In this document: in pieces, positions 1 through 8,103 of the stretch | Position numbering within the stretch: the stretch's first letter is position 1 | How the letters are laid out: each line of letters starts with the position of its first letter | Source of the DNA: Catellatospora vulcania | GTDB taxonomy: Bacteria; Actinomycetota; Actinomycetes; Mycobacteriales; Micromonosporaceae | Reading direction: 5' to 3' | Assembly (NCBI RefSeq): GCF_009720385.1 | Contig: NZ_WARX01000001.1 | Location: 1,302,001-1,366,000, forward strand | DNA: 64,000 nt | Position numbers and translations under genes: made by a program | Notes under the pieces: generated by a model | Seen by the model: the letters and a program-made list of their open reading frames with translations, nothing else | Told to the model about the DNA's origin: nothing | Databases searched by the model: none

Positions 1-485
1 AAGGCCGGCAGGTCCCGGTACTTGGCCAGGACCTGCTCCGGGGGCATCGCGGCCAGGTCCCGGTCCAGCCCTTCCAGCGCCGGATACCGCGGGTCATAGC
101 CCCAGGCGTAACCGCAGACGGTGCGCCGCTGCGGCACGTCGTGCGCGACCAGGTGGCGCTCGACCAGGTCAGGGGCGATCATCCCGCCCCCGTCGAGGAA
201 GATCAGCAGGTCGGCTTCGGCGAGCTTGGCCGCGTTGTTGCGGGCGAGGCTGACCCGGTCGCCGAGGTCCTCCTGGAACCAGTACTTCAGGCGCAGCGCC
301 TCGGTGAAGGAGGCGACCACGTCGGCGGTGTCGTCGGCGGAGCCGTCGTCGGAGACGATCACCTCGAACTCGGTCAGCGGCACGGTCTGGCGGGTGAGCT
401 GCTCCAGCATCAGGCGCAGCAGGTCCGCGCGGTTGTAGGTCGGGATGATGACCGACGCCCTGGGCGTCGGCGCGCTGTCGCTCAT
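1..485 (-). CDS. family 2 glycosyltransferase, 5' part only
   Basis: The gene starts at the ATG at 485-483 behind an AAAGGT ribosome site and runs off the left edge, so only about 160 N-terminal residues are visible. They begin with the GT2 signature SVIIPTYNRADLL, followed by VSDDGSADDT and LARNNAA, the nucleotide-sugar binding half of a GT-A fold. The usual DxD position reads LDGGG, so the metal-binding aspartate pattern is not canonical. It lies 82 bp downstream of the DUF899-like gene on the same strand and may be co-transcribed with it. It could add a sugar to the cluster product, but polysaccharide synthesis is equally possible. The family is clear; the substrate is unknown. Confidence 0.88.
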   Translation of the reverse strand, partial: MSDSAPTPRASVIIPTYNRADLLRLMLEQLTRQTVPLTEFEVIVSDDGSADDTADVVASFTEALRLKYWFQEDLGDRVSLARNNAAKLAEADLLIFLDGGGMIAPDLVERHLVAHDVPQRRTVCGYAWGYDPRYPALEGLDRDLAAMPPEQVLAKYRDLPA

Positions 486-567
486 GTTCTACCTTTCGTC
501 GTCCGGCCGCCCCGTGCGCCGTCGTCGCGGGGCGGCCCGGCGGTGTGCATGTCGCAGAACGTGCAGT

Positions 568-1032
568 TCAGCTGGCCCAGCCGAGACCGGCGATGCGGTG
601 CAGCAGGTCGCCGTCCGGGCGCTCGCGCGCGCGGGCGTGGTAGACGCAGCCGTCGTCGCCGCGGCGGAACAGGCTCACCGCGGTGGCGGACCGGCCCGCG
701 GCCGTGCCGGTGTGGAAGTCGGCGGTGAAGTCGCCGCGGCAGCAGTACCACCCAGCCGCTGTCGACGGTGGCAGCGGTCCGCCGACGACGACGGCGAAGG
801 ACGTGTGCCACAGCGGGCGCAGCCGGGTGAGGCAGTCCAGGACGAGCAGCTCGGCCCGCACGTCCCCGCCACGGCCCGGATCCGGCACGACGTGGTACAC
901 GACCAGCCGCGACCGGCCCGCGAACAGGTCGCCGAGGCGCACCGGGCCGCTCGGCCCGGCCAGCTCGTAGACGCGGTCGACCCGGACCAGCTGCTGCGCG
1001 GGGCCGTCCGCGTCGTGCAGGTCTTGCCTCAC
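568..1032 (-). CDS. small DUF899-like (thioredoxin-fold) protein
   Basis: 154 residues starting at a GTG behind a strong AGGAGG site. The N-terminal part (YELAGPSGPVRLGDLF, then RLVVYH) resembles the start of DUF899 thioredoxin-like proteins, but the protein is shorter than usual and I see no CxxC redox motif. The only cysteine pair is the adjacent CC in GWYCCRGDF, about residue 97. It is followed on the same strand by the glycosyltransferase. The family call rests on a short N-terminal resemblance; function is unknown. Confidence 0.55.
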   Translation of the reverse strand: MRQDLHDADGPAQQLVRVDRVYELAGPSGPVRLGDLFAGRSRLVVYHVVPDPGRGGDVRAELLVLDCLTRLRPLWHTSFAVVVGGPLPPSTAAGWYCCRGDFTADFHTGTAAGRSATAVSLFRRGDDGCVYHARARERPDGDLLHRIAGLGWAS

Positions 1033-1306
1033 AGTCGACCTCCTGCGTCGGTGGCGTCTGGCCTAGCCGGCCCGGTTCACCTGCCGGGCCGCGTTCGCCG
1101 CCCATAGGTGAGTCGCAGCAGAGGACCGCCGCTACGACATCGGCGGCGTGCCGGTTTGGCGGCCGACGCGTCCGCGCGGTCCGCGTCGCGCGATAGCCTG
1201 GCGGAGCCGTGGACCTCGCGGCCCGGCAGCGATGTCGAACCCGGCGTCTGCTGCTCCGACTCACTTCCAGAGGGGCGCCGTGCGGGCGCCTGGGCGGAGG
1301 AGTGGC

Positions 1307-1687
1307 GTGAGGTACGTCCTGCTGATCCACAGTGACCCGGAAAGCTGGGTACACCCGATGTTCCTGCCGGGCAGTCCCGACGCGGACCGGTGCGACGCCC
1401 GCACCGCGGCGTTCGATGTGCTGCTGCGGGAGATAACCGAGTCGGGTGAGCTCGTCGCCGCCGCGGCGCTGGCCGACCCGGTCACCGGCAAGACCGTCCG
1501 CCGCCACGGCGAGGTGGCGCTGGCCACCGACGGTCCCGTGGCACCGGCCGGCTGGCACCTCGCGGGCTTCCTGGTCGTCGACGTCGACAGCGCACAGCGC
1601 GCCCTGGAGGTCGCCTCCCGGCTGCCCGCCGGCGACAGCCCGGTCGAGCTGCGACCCGTCATGGACCTGTCCGGTATGGAGATGTGA
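1307..1687 (+). CDS. YCII/DGPF-domain protein, sigma-factor partner
   Basis: 126 residues from a GTG at 1307 placed just after a GGAGG site. The in-frame upstream extension to 1148 has no ribosome site and unlike composition, so I excluded it. The sequence RYVLLIHSDPESW and the C-terminal ELRPVMDL match the YCII/DGPF fold, a ferredoxin-like small domain. The stop is 3 bp from the start of the ECF42-type sigma factor, which fits the known pairing of DGPF proteins with ECF42 sigma factors. The function in this pairing is not established. Confidence 0.85.
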   Translation: MRYVLLIHSDPESWVHPMFLPGSPDADRCDARTAAFDVLLREITESGELVAAAALADPVTGKTVRRHGEVALATDGPVAPAGWHLAGFLVVDVDSAQRALEVASRLPAGDSPVELRPVMDLSGMEM

Positions 1688-1690
1688 GCC

Positions 1691-2911
<1,221 letters not shown>

Positions 2912-2917
2912 GCGTGC

Positions 2918-4240
2918 TCAGCGGCCGCCGCGCAGCACCCGCGCGATGATGCGGGGGTGCATCAGCGCGGTAGGCGGGTCGACCAGCCCGGCCGAGCGCA
3001 GGAACGCGGCGGACAGCCGCCCGTCGTGCACGGCGGCGGCCTGCAGCCGCGGGATGTAGAGGTTGCCCAGCCGGGTCTGCATGGTGCGGCGGCCCTCCAC
3101 GCCGGGGAAGCCGAGGTCGGCGCCTGCCGACATGGTCCACGGCGCGTCGATCACCTTGGCCAGGTCACGGAAGTACGCACGCGGCTGGGGCTCCCCGTCG
3201 CGCACGTGTGCGGCCAGCACCGTGGTCTCGATCGCGGCGACGGTCATCCCCTGGCCGTACACGGGGTTGAACACGCAGGCAGCGTCGCCGATGACGAGCA
3301 GCCCGTCGGGCAGCTGCGGCATCGCCTCGTAGTGGCGCCGGATGCTGGCCGGGAAACGGAACGTCTGCGGGCTGCCCATCGGCTCGGCATCGCGCACGGC
3401 TTTGTAGACGTCGGGAACCGGCAGCGACTTCACATACTCCATGAACCCGTCGAGGTCGGTGGGCGGCCGGTCGCCGAGGATCCCGGTCAGCGAGACGGCG
3501 TAACGGTCGGGCAGCCGCGCGAAGATCGCCCCGCGGGGCATGGCCGGGGTCGCCACCGGCAGCAGGGCGATGTCGTCGCCGATCGGGTCGTAGTTCAGCG
3601 GGCCCTTGAAGTCGCAGGTCGTGTAGGTCAGGTCCATCTTGACGCGTTCCTCGGGCACCTCGGCGTAGCCCAGTTCGGCCAGCCAGCGCGCGGTGCGCGA
3701 ACCGCGGCCGGTGGCGTCCACGACCAGGTCCGCGGCCAGCGTCGTGGGCTGCTCGGCGTCGTGGCCCTGCACCCGCACCCCGGTGATCCGCCCGGGGGCG
3801 GAGACGAGCCCGACGATGTCGGTGCGCTCGAGATAGGTGACGTTGGGCAGGGCGCGGACCCTGGCGCGCAGGCGGGCCTCCAGCAGCGGGCGGCCGGCGG
3901 CGACGCACACCAGCCCGGTCTCGGCTTTCTCGATCATCTGCCCGTTGAAGTACCAGCTGAGGCTGGTGCCGAAGTCGCCGATCGGGACTCCCTCGGCGAC
4001 CAGCGCGTCGGTGAGTCCGGGGAACAGATCCTCCAGGATCTGCTGCCCGCGGGCCAGCAGCGCGTGGATGTGGTGACCCTGCGGCACGGCGTGCCGGGGG
4101 TCGGCGTCGTCGACCAGCACGTCGCGATCGACGACGGTGACGGTGCGGTAGGTGTCGGCGAGCACGCGGGCCGCCAGGGTTCCGGCGATGCTGCCGCCGA
4201 GCACCACCGCGTGATCGCGCCTAAGGCCATCCATGTCCAT
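2918..4240 (-). CDS. FAD-dependent monooxygenase/epoxidase-like oxidoreductase
   Basis: 440 residues from an ATG at 4240 behind AAGGGAG. The N-terminal Rossmann motif VLGGSIAGTLAARVL binds the FAD ADP moiety. The second FAD motif LLVIGDAACVFNPVYGQG, about residues 320-337, is typical of group A flavin monooxygenases and halogenase-like epoxidases. No halogenase WxWxIP motif is seen. It faces the epoxide hydrolase gene across a 249-bp divergent promoter region, which suggests the two act on the same molecule (epoxidation then hydrolysis). That pathway role is inferred; the family is secure. Confidence 0.88.
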   Translation of the reverse strand: MDMDGLRRDHAVVLGGSIAGTLAARVLADTYRTVTVVDRDVLVDDADPRHAVPQGHHIHALLARGQQILEDLFPGLTDALVAEGVPIGDFGTSLSWYFNGQMIEKAETGLVCVAAGRPLLEARLRARVRALPNVTYLERTDIVGLVSAPGRITGVRVQGHDAEQPTTLAADLVVDATGRGSRTARWLAELGYAEVPEERVKMDLTYTTCDFKGPLNYDPIGDDIALLPVATPAMPRGAIFARLPDRYAVSLTGILGDRPPTDLDGFMEYVKSLPVPDVYKAVRDAEPMGSPQTFRFPASIRRHYEAMPQLPDGLLVIGDAACVFNPVYGQGMTVAAIETTVLAAHVRDGEPQPRAYFRDLAKVIDAPWTMSAGADLGFPGVEGRRTMQTRLGNLYIPRLQAAAVHDGRLSAAFLRSAGLVDPPTALMHPRIIARVLRGGR

Positions 4241-4489
4241 GACTCCCTTGGTCGGTGTTCAGAGGTCGCATATGGAGAGTCATGCTAGTGGCGTCAGCAG
4301 CCAAGATTTCTTTCATAATGCTGTATATATGCTGGTCAGGAAGGTGTCGAACGGTCGGGTCCGGGGCTACGGTGAGGTCGCCGAGCGCTGTTGACCCCCG
4401 GGCCCGGCACCGCCGTCGACCGCATCAGCGGCCTCCGAGCGCTCCGGAGTGCGACGGGCGGCGCCGCTCTCGTTCGCAAGGAGTGATGA
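4241..4489. promoter_or_regulatory. divergent promoter region with an AT-rich island
   Basis: 249 bp between the divergent monooxygenase and epoxide hydrolase genes. An AT-rich island at about 4302-4333 (TTTCTTTCATAATG, then TATATATGC) stands out in very GC-rich DNA and offers -10-like hexamers on both strands. The 9-mer TATATATGC recurs, inverted, upstream of the TIGR03084 gene at 8079-8087. No transcription start can be fixed from sequence alone. Confidence 0.45.
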
Positions 4490-5650
4490 ATGGTCCCCTA
4501 CCGCATCGACATCCCGCAGGACGCCCTCGACGACCTGAACCGGCGGCTTGCCGCCACCCGCTGGCCGGGCGAGATGCCCGGAGCCGGGTGGGAGCGCGGC
4601 GTGCCCGCCGACTACCTGCGCGAGCTGGCCGAGTACTGGCGCACCCGCTACGACTGGCGTGCCGCCGAGGCCGAGCTCAACCGGTTCCCGCAGTTCACCA
4701 CCGAGATCGACGGGGCGAACGTGCACTTCGTACACGTGCGCTCGCCCGAGCCGGACGCCGTGCCGATGATCGTCACGCACGGCTGGCCCGGCTCGTTCGT
4801 GGAGTACCTGGACGTGATCGGGCCGCTGACCGACCCGCGCGCCCACGGCGGTGACCCGGCCGACGCCTTCCACCTCGTCATCCCCACCCTGCCCGGGTTC
4901 GGCCTGTCCGGGCCGCTGCGCGAGCCGGGCTGGAGCATGCCGCGGGTGGCCGGAGCCTGGGCGCAGCTGATGGCACGCCTGGGCTACGACCGCTACCTCG
5001 CCCAGGGCGGCGACTTCGGGGCCTGGATCACGATGATGCTGGCCGGCATGGACCACCAGCACGTGCTGGGCGGGCACCTGAACTTCCTGCCGACCCCGCC
5101 CAGCGGCGATCCCGCGGACATGGCCGCGCTGACCGAGGTGGAGCTGGGCCGCCTGGGCCGGCTCGGGCGCTTCGCCACCGAACTGGCCGGCTACATGCAC
5201 ATCCAGGCCACCCGGCCGCAGACCCTGGCCTACGGCCTGAACGACTCACCGGTCGGGCAGCTCGCCTGGATCGTGGAGAAGTTCAAGGACTGGACCGACT
5301 CGGCCAAGGCGCCGGAGGACGCCGTCGACCGTGACCGGCTGCTCACCAACGTGATGCTCTACTGGCTCACGGCCACCGGGGCGTCCTCCGCCCACTTCTA
5401 CTACGACAACGCGCCGCTGCTGCCGATTGCGTCACCGCCCCCGCCGCCGCCCCCGCCGCTGCCGGTGCCGTTCGGCATCGCGGTGTTCCCGCAGGACCCG
5501 GCGCAGCCGATCCGGCGCTTCGCCGAGCAGGGACTGCCGAACATCGTGCAGTGGAGCGAGTTCGACCGAGGCGGCCACTTCCCGGCGCTCGAAGTGCCGG
5601 AGCTGTTCATCGGCGACCTGCGGTCGTTCGCGGCCAAGCTGCGCAGGTGA
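4490..5650 (+). CDS. epoxide hydrolase, SgcF/NcsF2-like
   Basis: 386 residues with AAGGAG 5 bp before the ATG. The N-terminal epoxide-hydrolase segment ([18 protein letters not shown]) is followed by an alpha/beta-hydrolase core. The core has oxyanion motif HGWPGSF (about residue 94), nucleophile Asp in GGDFGAW (about residue 174) and catalytic His in RGGHFPALE (about residue 364). Length and motifs match the epoxide hydrolases of 9-membered enediyne clusters, which open an epoxide on the core to a diol. A run of eight prolines (about residues 318-325) just before the [10 protein letters not shown] segment is unusual for the family. A strong hairpin terminator follows at once. Confidence 0.9.
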   Translation: MVPYRIDIPQDALDDLNRRLAATRWPGEMPGAGWERGVPADYLRELAEYWRTRYDWRAAEAELNRFPQFTTEIDGANVHFVHVRSPEPDAVPMIVTHGWPGSFVEYLDVIGPLTDPRAHGGDPADAFHLVIPTLPGFGLSGPLREPGWSMPRVAGAWAQLMARLGYDRYLAQGGDFGAWITMMLAGMDHQHVLGGHLNFLPTPPSGDPADMAALTEVELGRLGRLGRFATELAGYMHIQATRPQTLAYGLNDSPVGQLAWIVEKFKDWTDSAKAPEDAVDRDRLLTNVMLYWLTATGASSAHFYYDNAPLLPIASPPPPPPPPLPVPFGIAVFPQDPAQPIRRFAEQGLPNIVQWSEFDRGGHFPALEVPELFIGDLRSFAAKLRR

Positions 5651-5654
5651 ACCC

Positions 5655-5685
5655 GGGCGGGCCGGGGTTCAACCCCGGCCCGCCC
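5655..5685 (+). terminator. strong hairpin terminator after the epoxide hydrolase
   Basis: A perfect inverted repeat (GGGCGGGCCGGGG with a TTCAA loop) begins 4 bp after the stop codon. No T-tract follows, as is common in actinomycete terminators. Confidence 0.8.
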
Positions 5686-5698
5686 CGACCCGGGACGC

Positions 5699-5716
5699 CG
5701 CAATCTCGAAGATGCG
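5699..5716 (+). promoter_or_regulatory. cluster dyad motif, copy 1 (complete)
   Basis: Exact match to CGCA-n3-TCGA-n3-TGCG. It lies between two gene 3' ends, where no promoter would be expected unless the short frames at 5785-5880 and 5910-6032 are expressed. Its centre is 77 bp before the GTG at 5785, the same spacing seen at the other copies. Confidence 0.55.
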
Positions 5717-5784
5717 GGCGCTTGCCGGCTCTGACAAAGTCGGTTGCCCGGCCCACCCTCGGGCCGCTCACCTCGGGAGGAACA

Positions 5785-5880
5785 GTGGGGCTCGCCGTGC
5801 AGCGCTCGCCCGCCAACGTCGACGGCATACGAAAGGGGGGCGCCGCCGGTTCACCGGCCGGCCTGGCCGCAGTCAGTTGA
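5785..5880 (+). CDS. putative 31-residue peptide downstream of a cluster motif
   Basis: A GTG start behind a good GGGAGG site, 31 codons with mostly G or C third positions, and a dyad motif 77 bp upstream suggest a real short gene. The peptide (VGLAVQRSPANVDG at its start) has no recognisable domain, signal peptide or cysteine. It could be a leader peptide or chance. Function unknown. Confidence 0.3.
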   Translation: MGLAVQRSPANVDGIRKGGAAGSPAGLAAVS

Positions 5881-5909
5881 CCCGCCGGACGCGGGCGCGG
5901 CCGCGGTCC

Positions 5910-6032
5910 GTGCTCGCCGCTCCGCGGAGCCGCCCGAGGCTGCCGTGCACCTACTCCATCCCCGTGCTGATCACGCTGATCGCGGCCGACGACCTGCGCA
6001 CCACGCTGGCAGCGTGGTGCCACGTGTGCTGA
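5910..6032 (+). CDS. putative 41-residue peptide or gene remnant
   Basis: From GTG 5910 this frame runs 41 codons, almost all ending in G or C, to a TGA 6 bp before the stop of the opposing gene. It encodes a hydrophobic segment, TYSIPVLITLIAADDL, and has cysteines near both ends (PCTYS and WCHVC). No good ribosome site precedes it, so it may be a remnant of a longer gene or a small peptide translated after the 5785 frame. Not recognised. Confidence 0.25.
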   Translation: MLAAPRSRPRLPCTYSIPVLITLIAADDLRTTLAAWCHVC

Positions 6033-6037
6033 CCGGA

Positions 6038-6343
6038 TCAGAGATCGCCGAAGCCGTACGCCCCGACCACCGTCGACCGGGTGAACTGCGGCGGGGCCGC
6101 GCAGCGCGACGCGATGCCCTCCTGGAAACGTTGGAAGGCCGCCGTCTCGGCGAGGGCGTTGGAGCCTTCCGCCGCGACGAGCACGTGCATGAAGTCGGCG
6201 CCGTCACCGAGCCGGAACGTCGCATAACGCAGCCCGTCCGGCTTGCTCTCGGCCAGCTCGGCGAAGACCTCCTCGGCTAGGCGCGCGTTCTCGTCGGCGA
6301 CCTCGGGCCGCGTGCTGTAACGGATGACCATGGCGGTGCGCAT
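6038..6343 (-). CDS. small ABM-like (dimeric alpha/beta barrel) protein
   Basis: 101 residues from the ATG at 6343, chosen because AAAGGGAG lies 6 bp upstream; a longer frame to 6367 lacks one. MVIRYSTRPEVADENARLAEEVFAEL followed by a GLRYATFRLGDGADFMHVL-type strand pattern resembles small antibiotic-biosynthesis-monooxygenase or stress-responsive alpha/beta-barrel proteins. It is transcribed away from the SgcJ-type gene, and both have their own copy of the cluster dyad upstream, so it is probably part of the cluster. The chemical role is unknown. Confidence 0.75.
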   Translation of the reverse strand: MRTAMVIRYSTRPEVADENARLAEEVFAELAESKPDGLRYATFRLGDGADFMHVLVAAEGSNALAETAAFQRFQEGIASRCAAPPQFTRSTVVGAYGFGDL

Positions 6344-6397
6344 GTGCTCCCTTTCCTGGGCGGTCACTGTCTACGGTCGCGCACGGGCGGCGCGCGG

Positions 6398-6415
6398 CGC
6401 ATCTTCGGCGTTGCG
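6398..6415 (-). promoter_or_regulatory. cluster dyad motif, copy 2 (complete architecture)
   Basis: CGCA-n3-TCGG-n3-TGCG on the plus strand, differing from the consensus by one core base. Its centre is about 63 bp upstream of the ABM-like start at 6343. Together with copy 3 at 6465-6482 it forms a divergent pair. Confidence 0.55.
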
Positions 6416-6464
6416 CGATGTGCGGTCGGCCCGGCTGACCTGCGGTTGCGTCGTCGTACGGTGG

Positions 6465-6482
6465 CGCAGTCTCGAAGGTGCG
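6465..6482 (+). promoter_or_regulatory. cluster dyad motif, copy 3 (complete)
   Basis: Exact CGCA-n3-TCGA-n3-TGCG, centred about 72 bp upstream of the SgcJ-type gene start at 6545. Confidence 0.6.
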
Positions 6483-6499
6483 CGGTTGATCGGCCACGC

Positions 6500-6525
6500 T
6501 GGACGATTAATGGACGATTGTCCAT
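6500..6525 (+). promoter_or_regulatory. operator-like repeat next to the SgcJ-type gene
   Basis: A perfect inverted repeat ATGGAC-GATT-GTCCAT occupies 6510-6525, and TGGACGATT also occurs as a direct repeat at 6500-6508 and 6511-6519. The sequence is AT-richer than its surroundings and sits 20 bp before the start at 6545, a typical place for a repressor site or a -10 region. Confidence 0.5.
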
Positions 6526-6544
6526 GATGTAGAGGGAGTGCGCC

Positions 6545-6967
6545 ATGACCACGACGACCCCCGCACCGGTCGCGGGCCCGGCCGAGCAGGCCGCGATCGC
6601 CGCCGTTCCGGCCCGGATGGTGGCGGCCTGGGCCGCCCACGACGCCGATGCCTTCGCCGACCTGTTCGCCGAGGACGGCACGATGATCCTGCCCGGCCTG
6701 TACCTGAAGGGTCGCGACGCGATCCGGGCGCACATGGCCGCCGAGTACCTGGGCCGCTACCAGGGCACCACGGTGACCGGTCAGCCGATCGACATCAAGC
6801 CGCTGGCTCCGGGCGCGGTCGCGTTGCTGACGCAGGGCGGTGTCATCGCCAAGGGGGCCACGGAGCTCGCCGCCGAGGACGCCATCCGGGCGTCGTGGAT
6901 CCTGGCGCGCCAGGGCGGCGCGTGGCGCATCGCGGTCTACCAGAACTGCCCGCGCGACGAGCACTGA
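6545..6967 (+). CDS. SgcJ/EcaC-type NTF2-fold (SnoaL-like) protein
   Basis: 140 residues with GAGGGAG upstream. The sequence AAIAAVPARMVAAWAAHDADAFADLF, then AEDGTMILPGLYLKGRDAI, is the N-terminal cone of NTF2/SnoaL-fold proteins named SgcJ/EcaC after enediyne and other aromatic biosynthesis clusters. In enediyne clusters the homolog belongs to the conserved set, and together with the thioesterase it influences the early polyene products. A hairpin follows. The divergent ABM-like gene shares its promoter region. Confidence 0.88.
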   Translation: MTTTTPAPVAGPAEQAAIAAVPARMVAAWAAHDADAFADLFAEDGTMILPGLYLKGRDAIRAHMAAEYLGRYQGTTVTGQPIDIKPLAPGAVALLTQGGVIAKGATELAAEDAIRASWILARQGGAWRIAVYQNCPRDEH

Positions 6968-6989
6968 TCCGCGCCCCTGGCGTGATGAC

Positions 6990-7039
6990 ACGGCGGCCTG
7001 CGGCAACCGCAACGGAGCGGTACGTCGGCAGGCCGCCGT
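6990..7039 (+). terminator. hairpin after the SgcJ-type gene
   Basis: A perfect 12-bp inverted repeat, ACGGCGGCCTGC with its complement at 7028-7039, encloses a smaller hairpin. It begins 22 bp after the stop. Confidence 0.65.
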
Positions 7040-7078
7040 ACGGCGCTTGGTGAAGATTTTCGAGATGCTCGGGGTCAG

Positions 7079-7158
7079 CGACGGCTTCTCGCCGGCCCAC
7101 CCGTGGGGCTCGATGACGACCGACGGCTCAGCCGGCCCACTCGCGGGGCTCGACGCCC
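7079..7158. repeat. imperfect 40-bp tandem repeat
   Basis: Two adjacent units each contain CGACGGCT, then GCCGGCCCAC (7091-7100 and 7131-7140), then GGGGCTCGA, with a period of 40 bp. They fill the non-coding space between the terminators of two convergent genes. No coding role is evident. Confidence 0.6.
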
Positions 7159-7181
7159 GACCGCACAGTGGGCCGGTGCGG

Positions 7182-7221
7182 GCGAGGCTCCGGCCGTGGC
7201 CCAGGGCCGCCGGAGCCTCGC
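7182..7221 (-). terminator. hairpin terminator of the TIGR03084 gene
   Basis: A perfect 13-bp inverted repeat, GCGAGGCTCCGGC with its complement at 7209-7221, ends 6 bp from the stop of the minus-strand gene. Confidence 0.7.
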
Positions 7222-7227
7222 CGTGCC

Positions 7228-8019
7228 TCACGCCGCGAACTGCCCCGGCCGGCGGCCGGGACCGGCCGGGCCCCGGTAGGCCTGCGCGAGGTCGAGCCAC
7301 TGCTCCGCGTCCTCGCCCACGGCCTTCAGGGCGAGGTCGGCGCGGTTGCGGCGGCGGGTCACCAGCAGGCAGAAGTCGACCGCCGGTCCGCTGATCGACT
7401 GCTCGGCGTCGTCGGGCCCGAACCGCCACACCGTCCCCGACGGGGCCGTCAGCTCGAATCGGAACGCCACGTCCGGGACCGGCAACTGCCGGGCCAGGTA
7501 GCCGAAGTCCCACGTGCGCACGGCGAAGAACACGAGGTGGCCGATCCGGTCGGTGTACTCGCGGCGCACGCCCAGCGCATCGGCCACGTCCTGGCCGTGC
7601 CCGAACAGCTCCATCATCCCGGCGGCCGCGAGCACCGGCGCCGGCAGCGGGCGGACCAGCCACGGCACCGCCTGCCCCTCGGGCACGGCGGCCAGCGCCC
7701 CCTGCGCGGCCGCCCGGGCCTGCCGGAACTGCGCCAGCAGCCCGTCCGGCGGCAGCGCCAGGAACGGCGCCATCGCGGCCACCACGTTGGCATCGAAGTC
7801 AGGGCTCAGGCCCGATGTCATCGCGGTGAACGCCGCCGGATCACCGGCCGCCAGCGCCGCCATCCGGAAGGTGGCGGTCAGGTGCGCGATCTGGTGGGCC
7901 ACCGTCCACCCCTCCGCCGGGGTAGGCGTCTGCCACTGCTCGGGCGTGATCGCCGCTACCAGGCCGTCGATCGCCTCGCCTTCGGCGGCGAGATCGCTGA
8001 GCACGTCGTTACTGGTCAC
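7228..8019 (-). CDS. TIGR03084-family DinB-like metal-binding protein
   Basis: 263 residues from a GTG at 8019 preceded by AGGAG. The sequence WQTPTPAEGWTVAHQIAHLTATF, with its paired histidines, is the metal-binding helix of the DinB/mycothiol-dependent isomerase superfamily. A second half with a GHGQDVADALG segment matches the TIGR03084 subfamily. It is the last gene of a minus-strand series behind the exporter but has an AT-rich putative promoter of its own. Its length is close to the conserved unknown E11 protein of 9-membered enediyne clusters as I remember it; I could not compare sequences. Confidence 0.8.
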   Translation of the reverse strand: MTSNDVLSDLAAEGEAIDGLVAAITPEQWQTPTPAEGWTVAHQIAHLTATFRMAALAAGDPAAFTAMTSGLSPDFDANVVAAMAPFLALPPDGLLAQFRQARAAAQGALAAVPEGQAVPWLVRPLPAPVLAAAGMMELFGHGQDVADALGVRREYTDRIGHLVFFAVRTWDFGYLARQLPVPDVAFRFELTAPSGTVWRFGPDDAEQSISGPAVDFCLLVTRRRNRADLALKAVGEDAEQWLDLAQAYRGPAGPGRRPGQFAA

Positions 8020-8078
8020 AAGGGCTCCTCTCCTCGGGCTGCGGCGAGCCGGGCAATGCACTGCAGGCCGGACTCAAC

Positions 8079-8100
8079 GCATATATAGGTATAAATTGTC
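8079..8100 (-). promoter_or_regulatory. AT-rich promoter element of the TIGR03084 gene
   Basis: GCATATATAGGTATAAATTG is strikingly AT-rich and contains -10-like hexamers. It lies 60 bp upstream of the start at 8019, in the 84-bp gap after the exporter. The inverse of its GCATATATA occurs in the 4241-4489 promoter region. Confidence 0.4.
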
Positions 8101-8103
8101 CGG

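Noticed and set aside
2918-4240. FAD enzyme as a flavin-dependent halogenase
   Set aside because: The FAD motifs fit, but the WxWxIP and lysine motif of tryptophan-type halogenases is not visible.
7047-7075. TTTTCGAGATGC as a further copy of the cluster dyad
   Set aside because: It lacks the CGCA and TGCG arms and lies between two gene ends.
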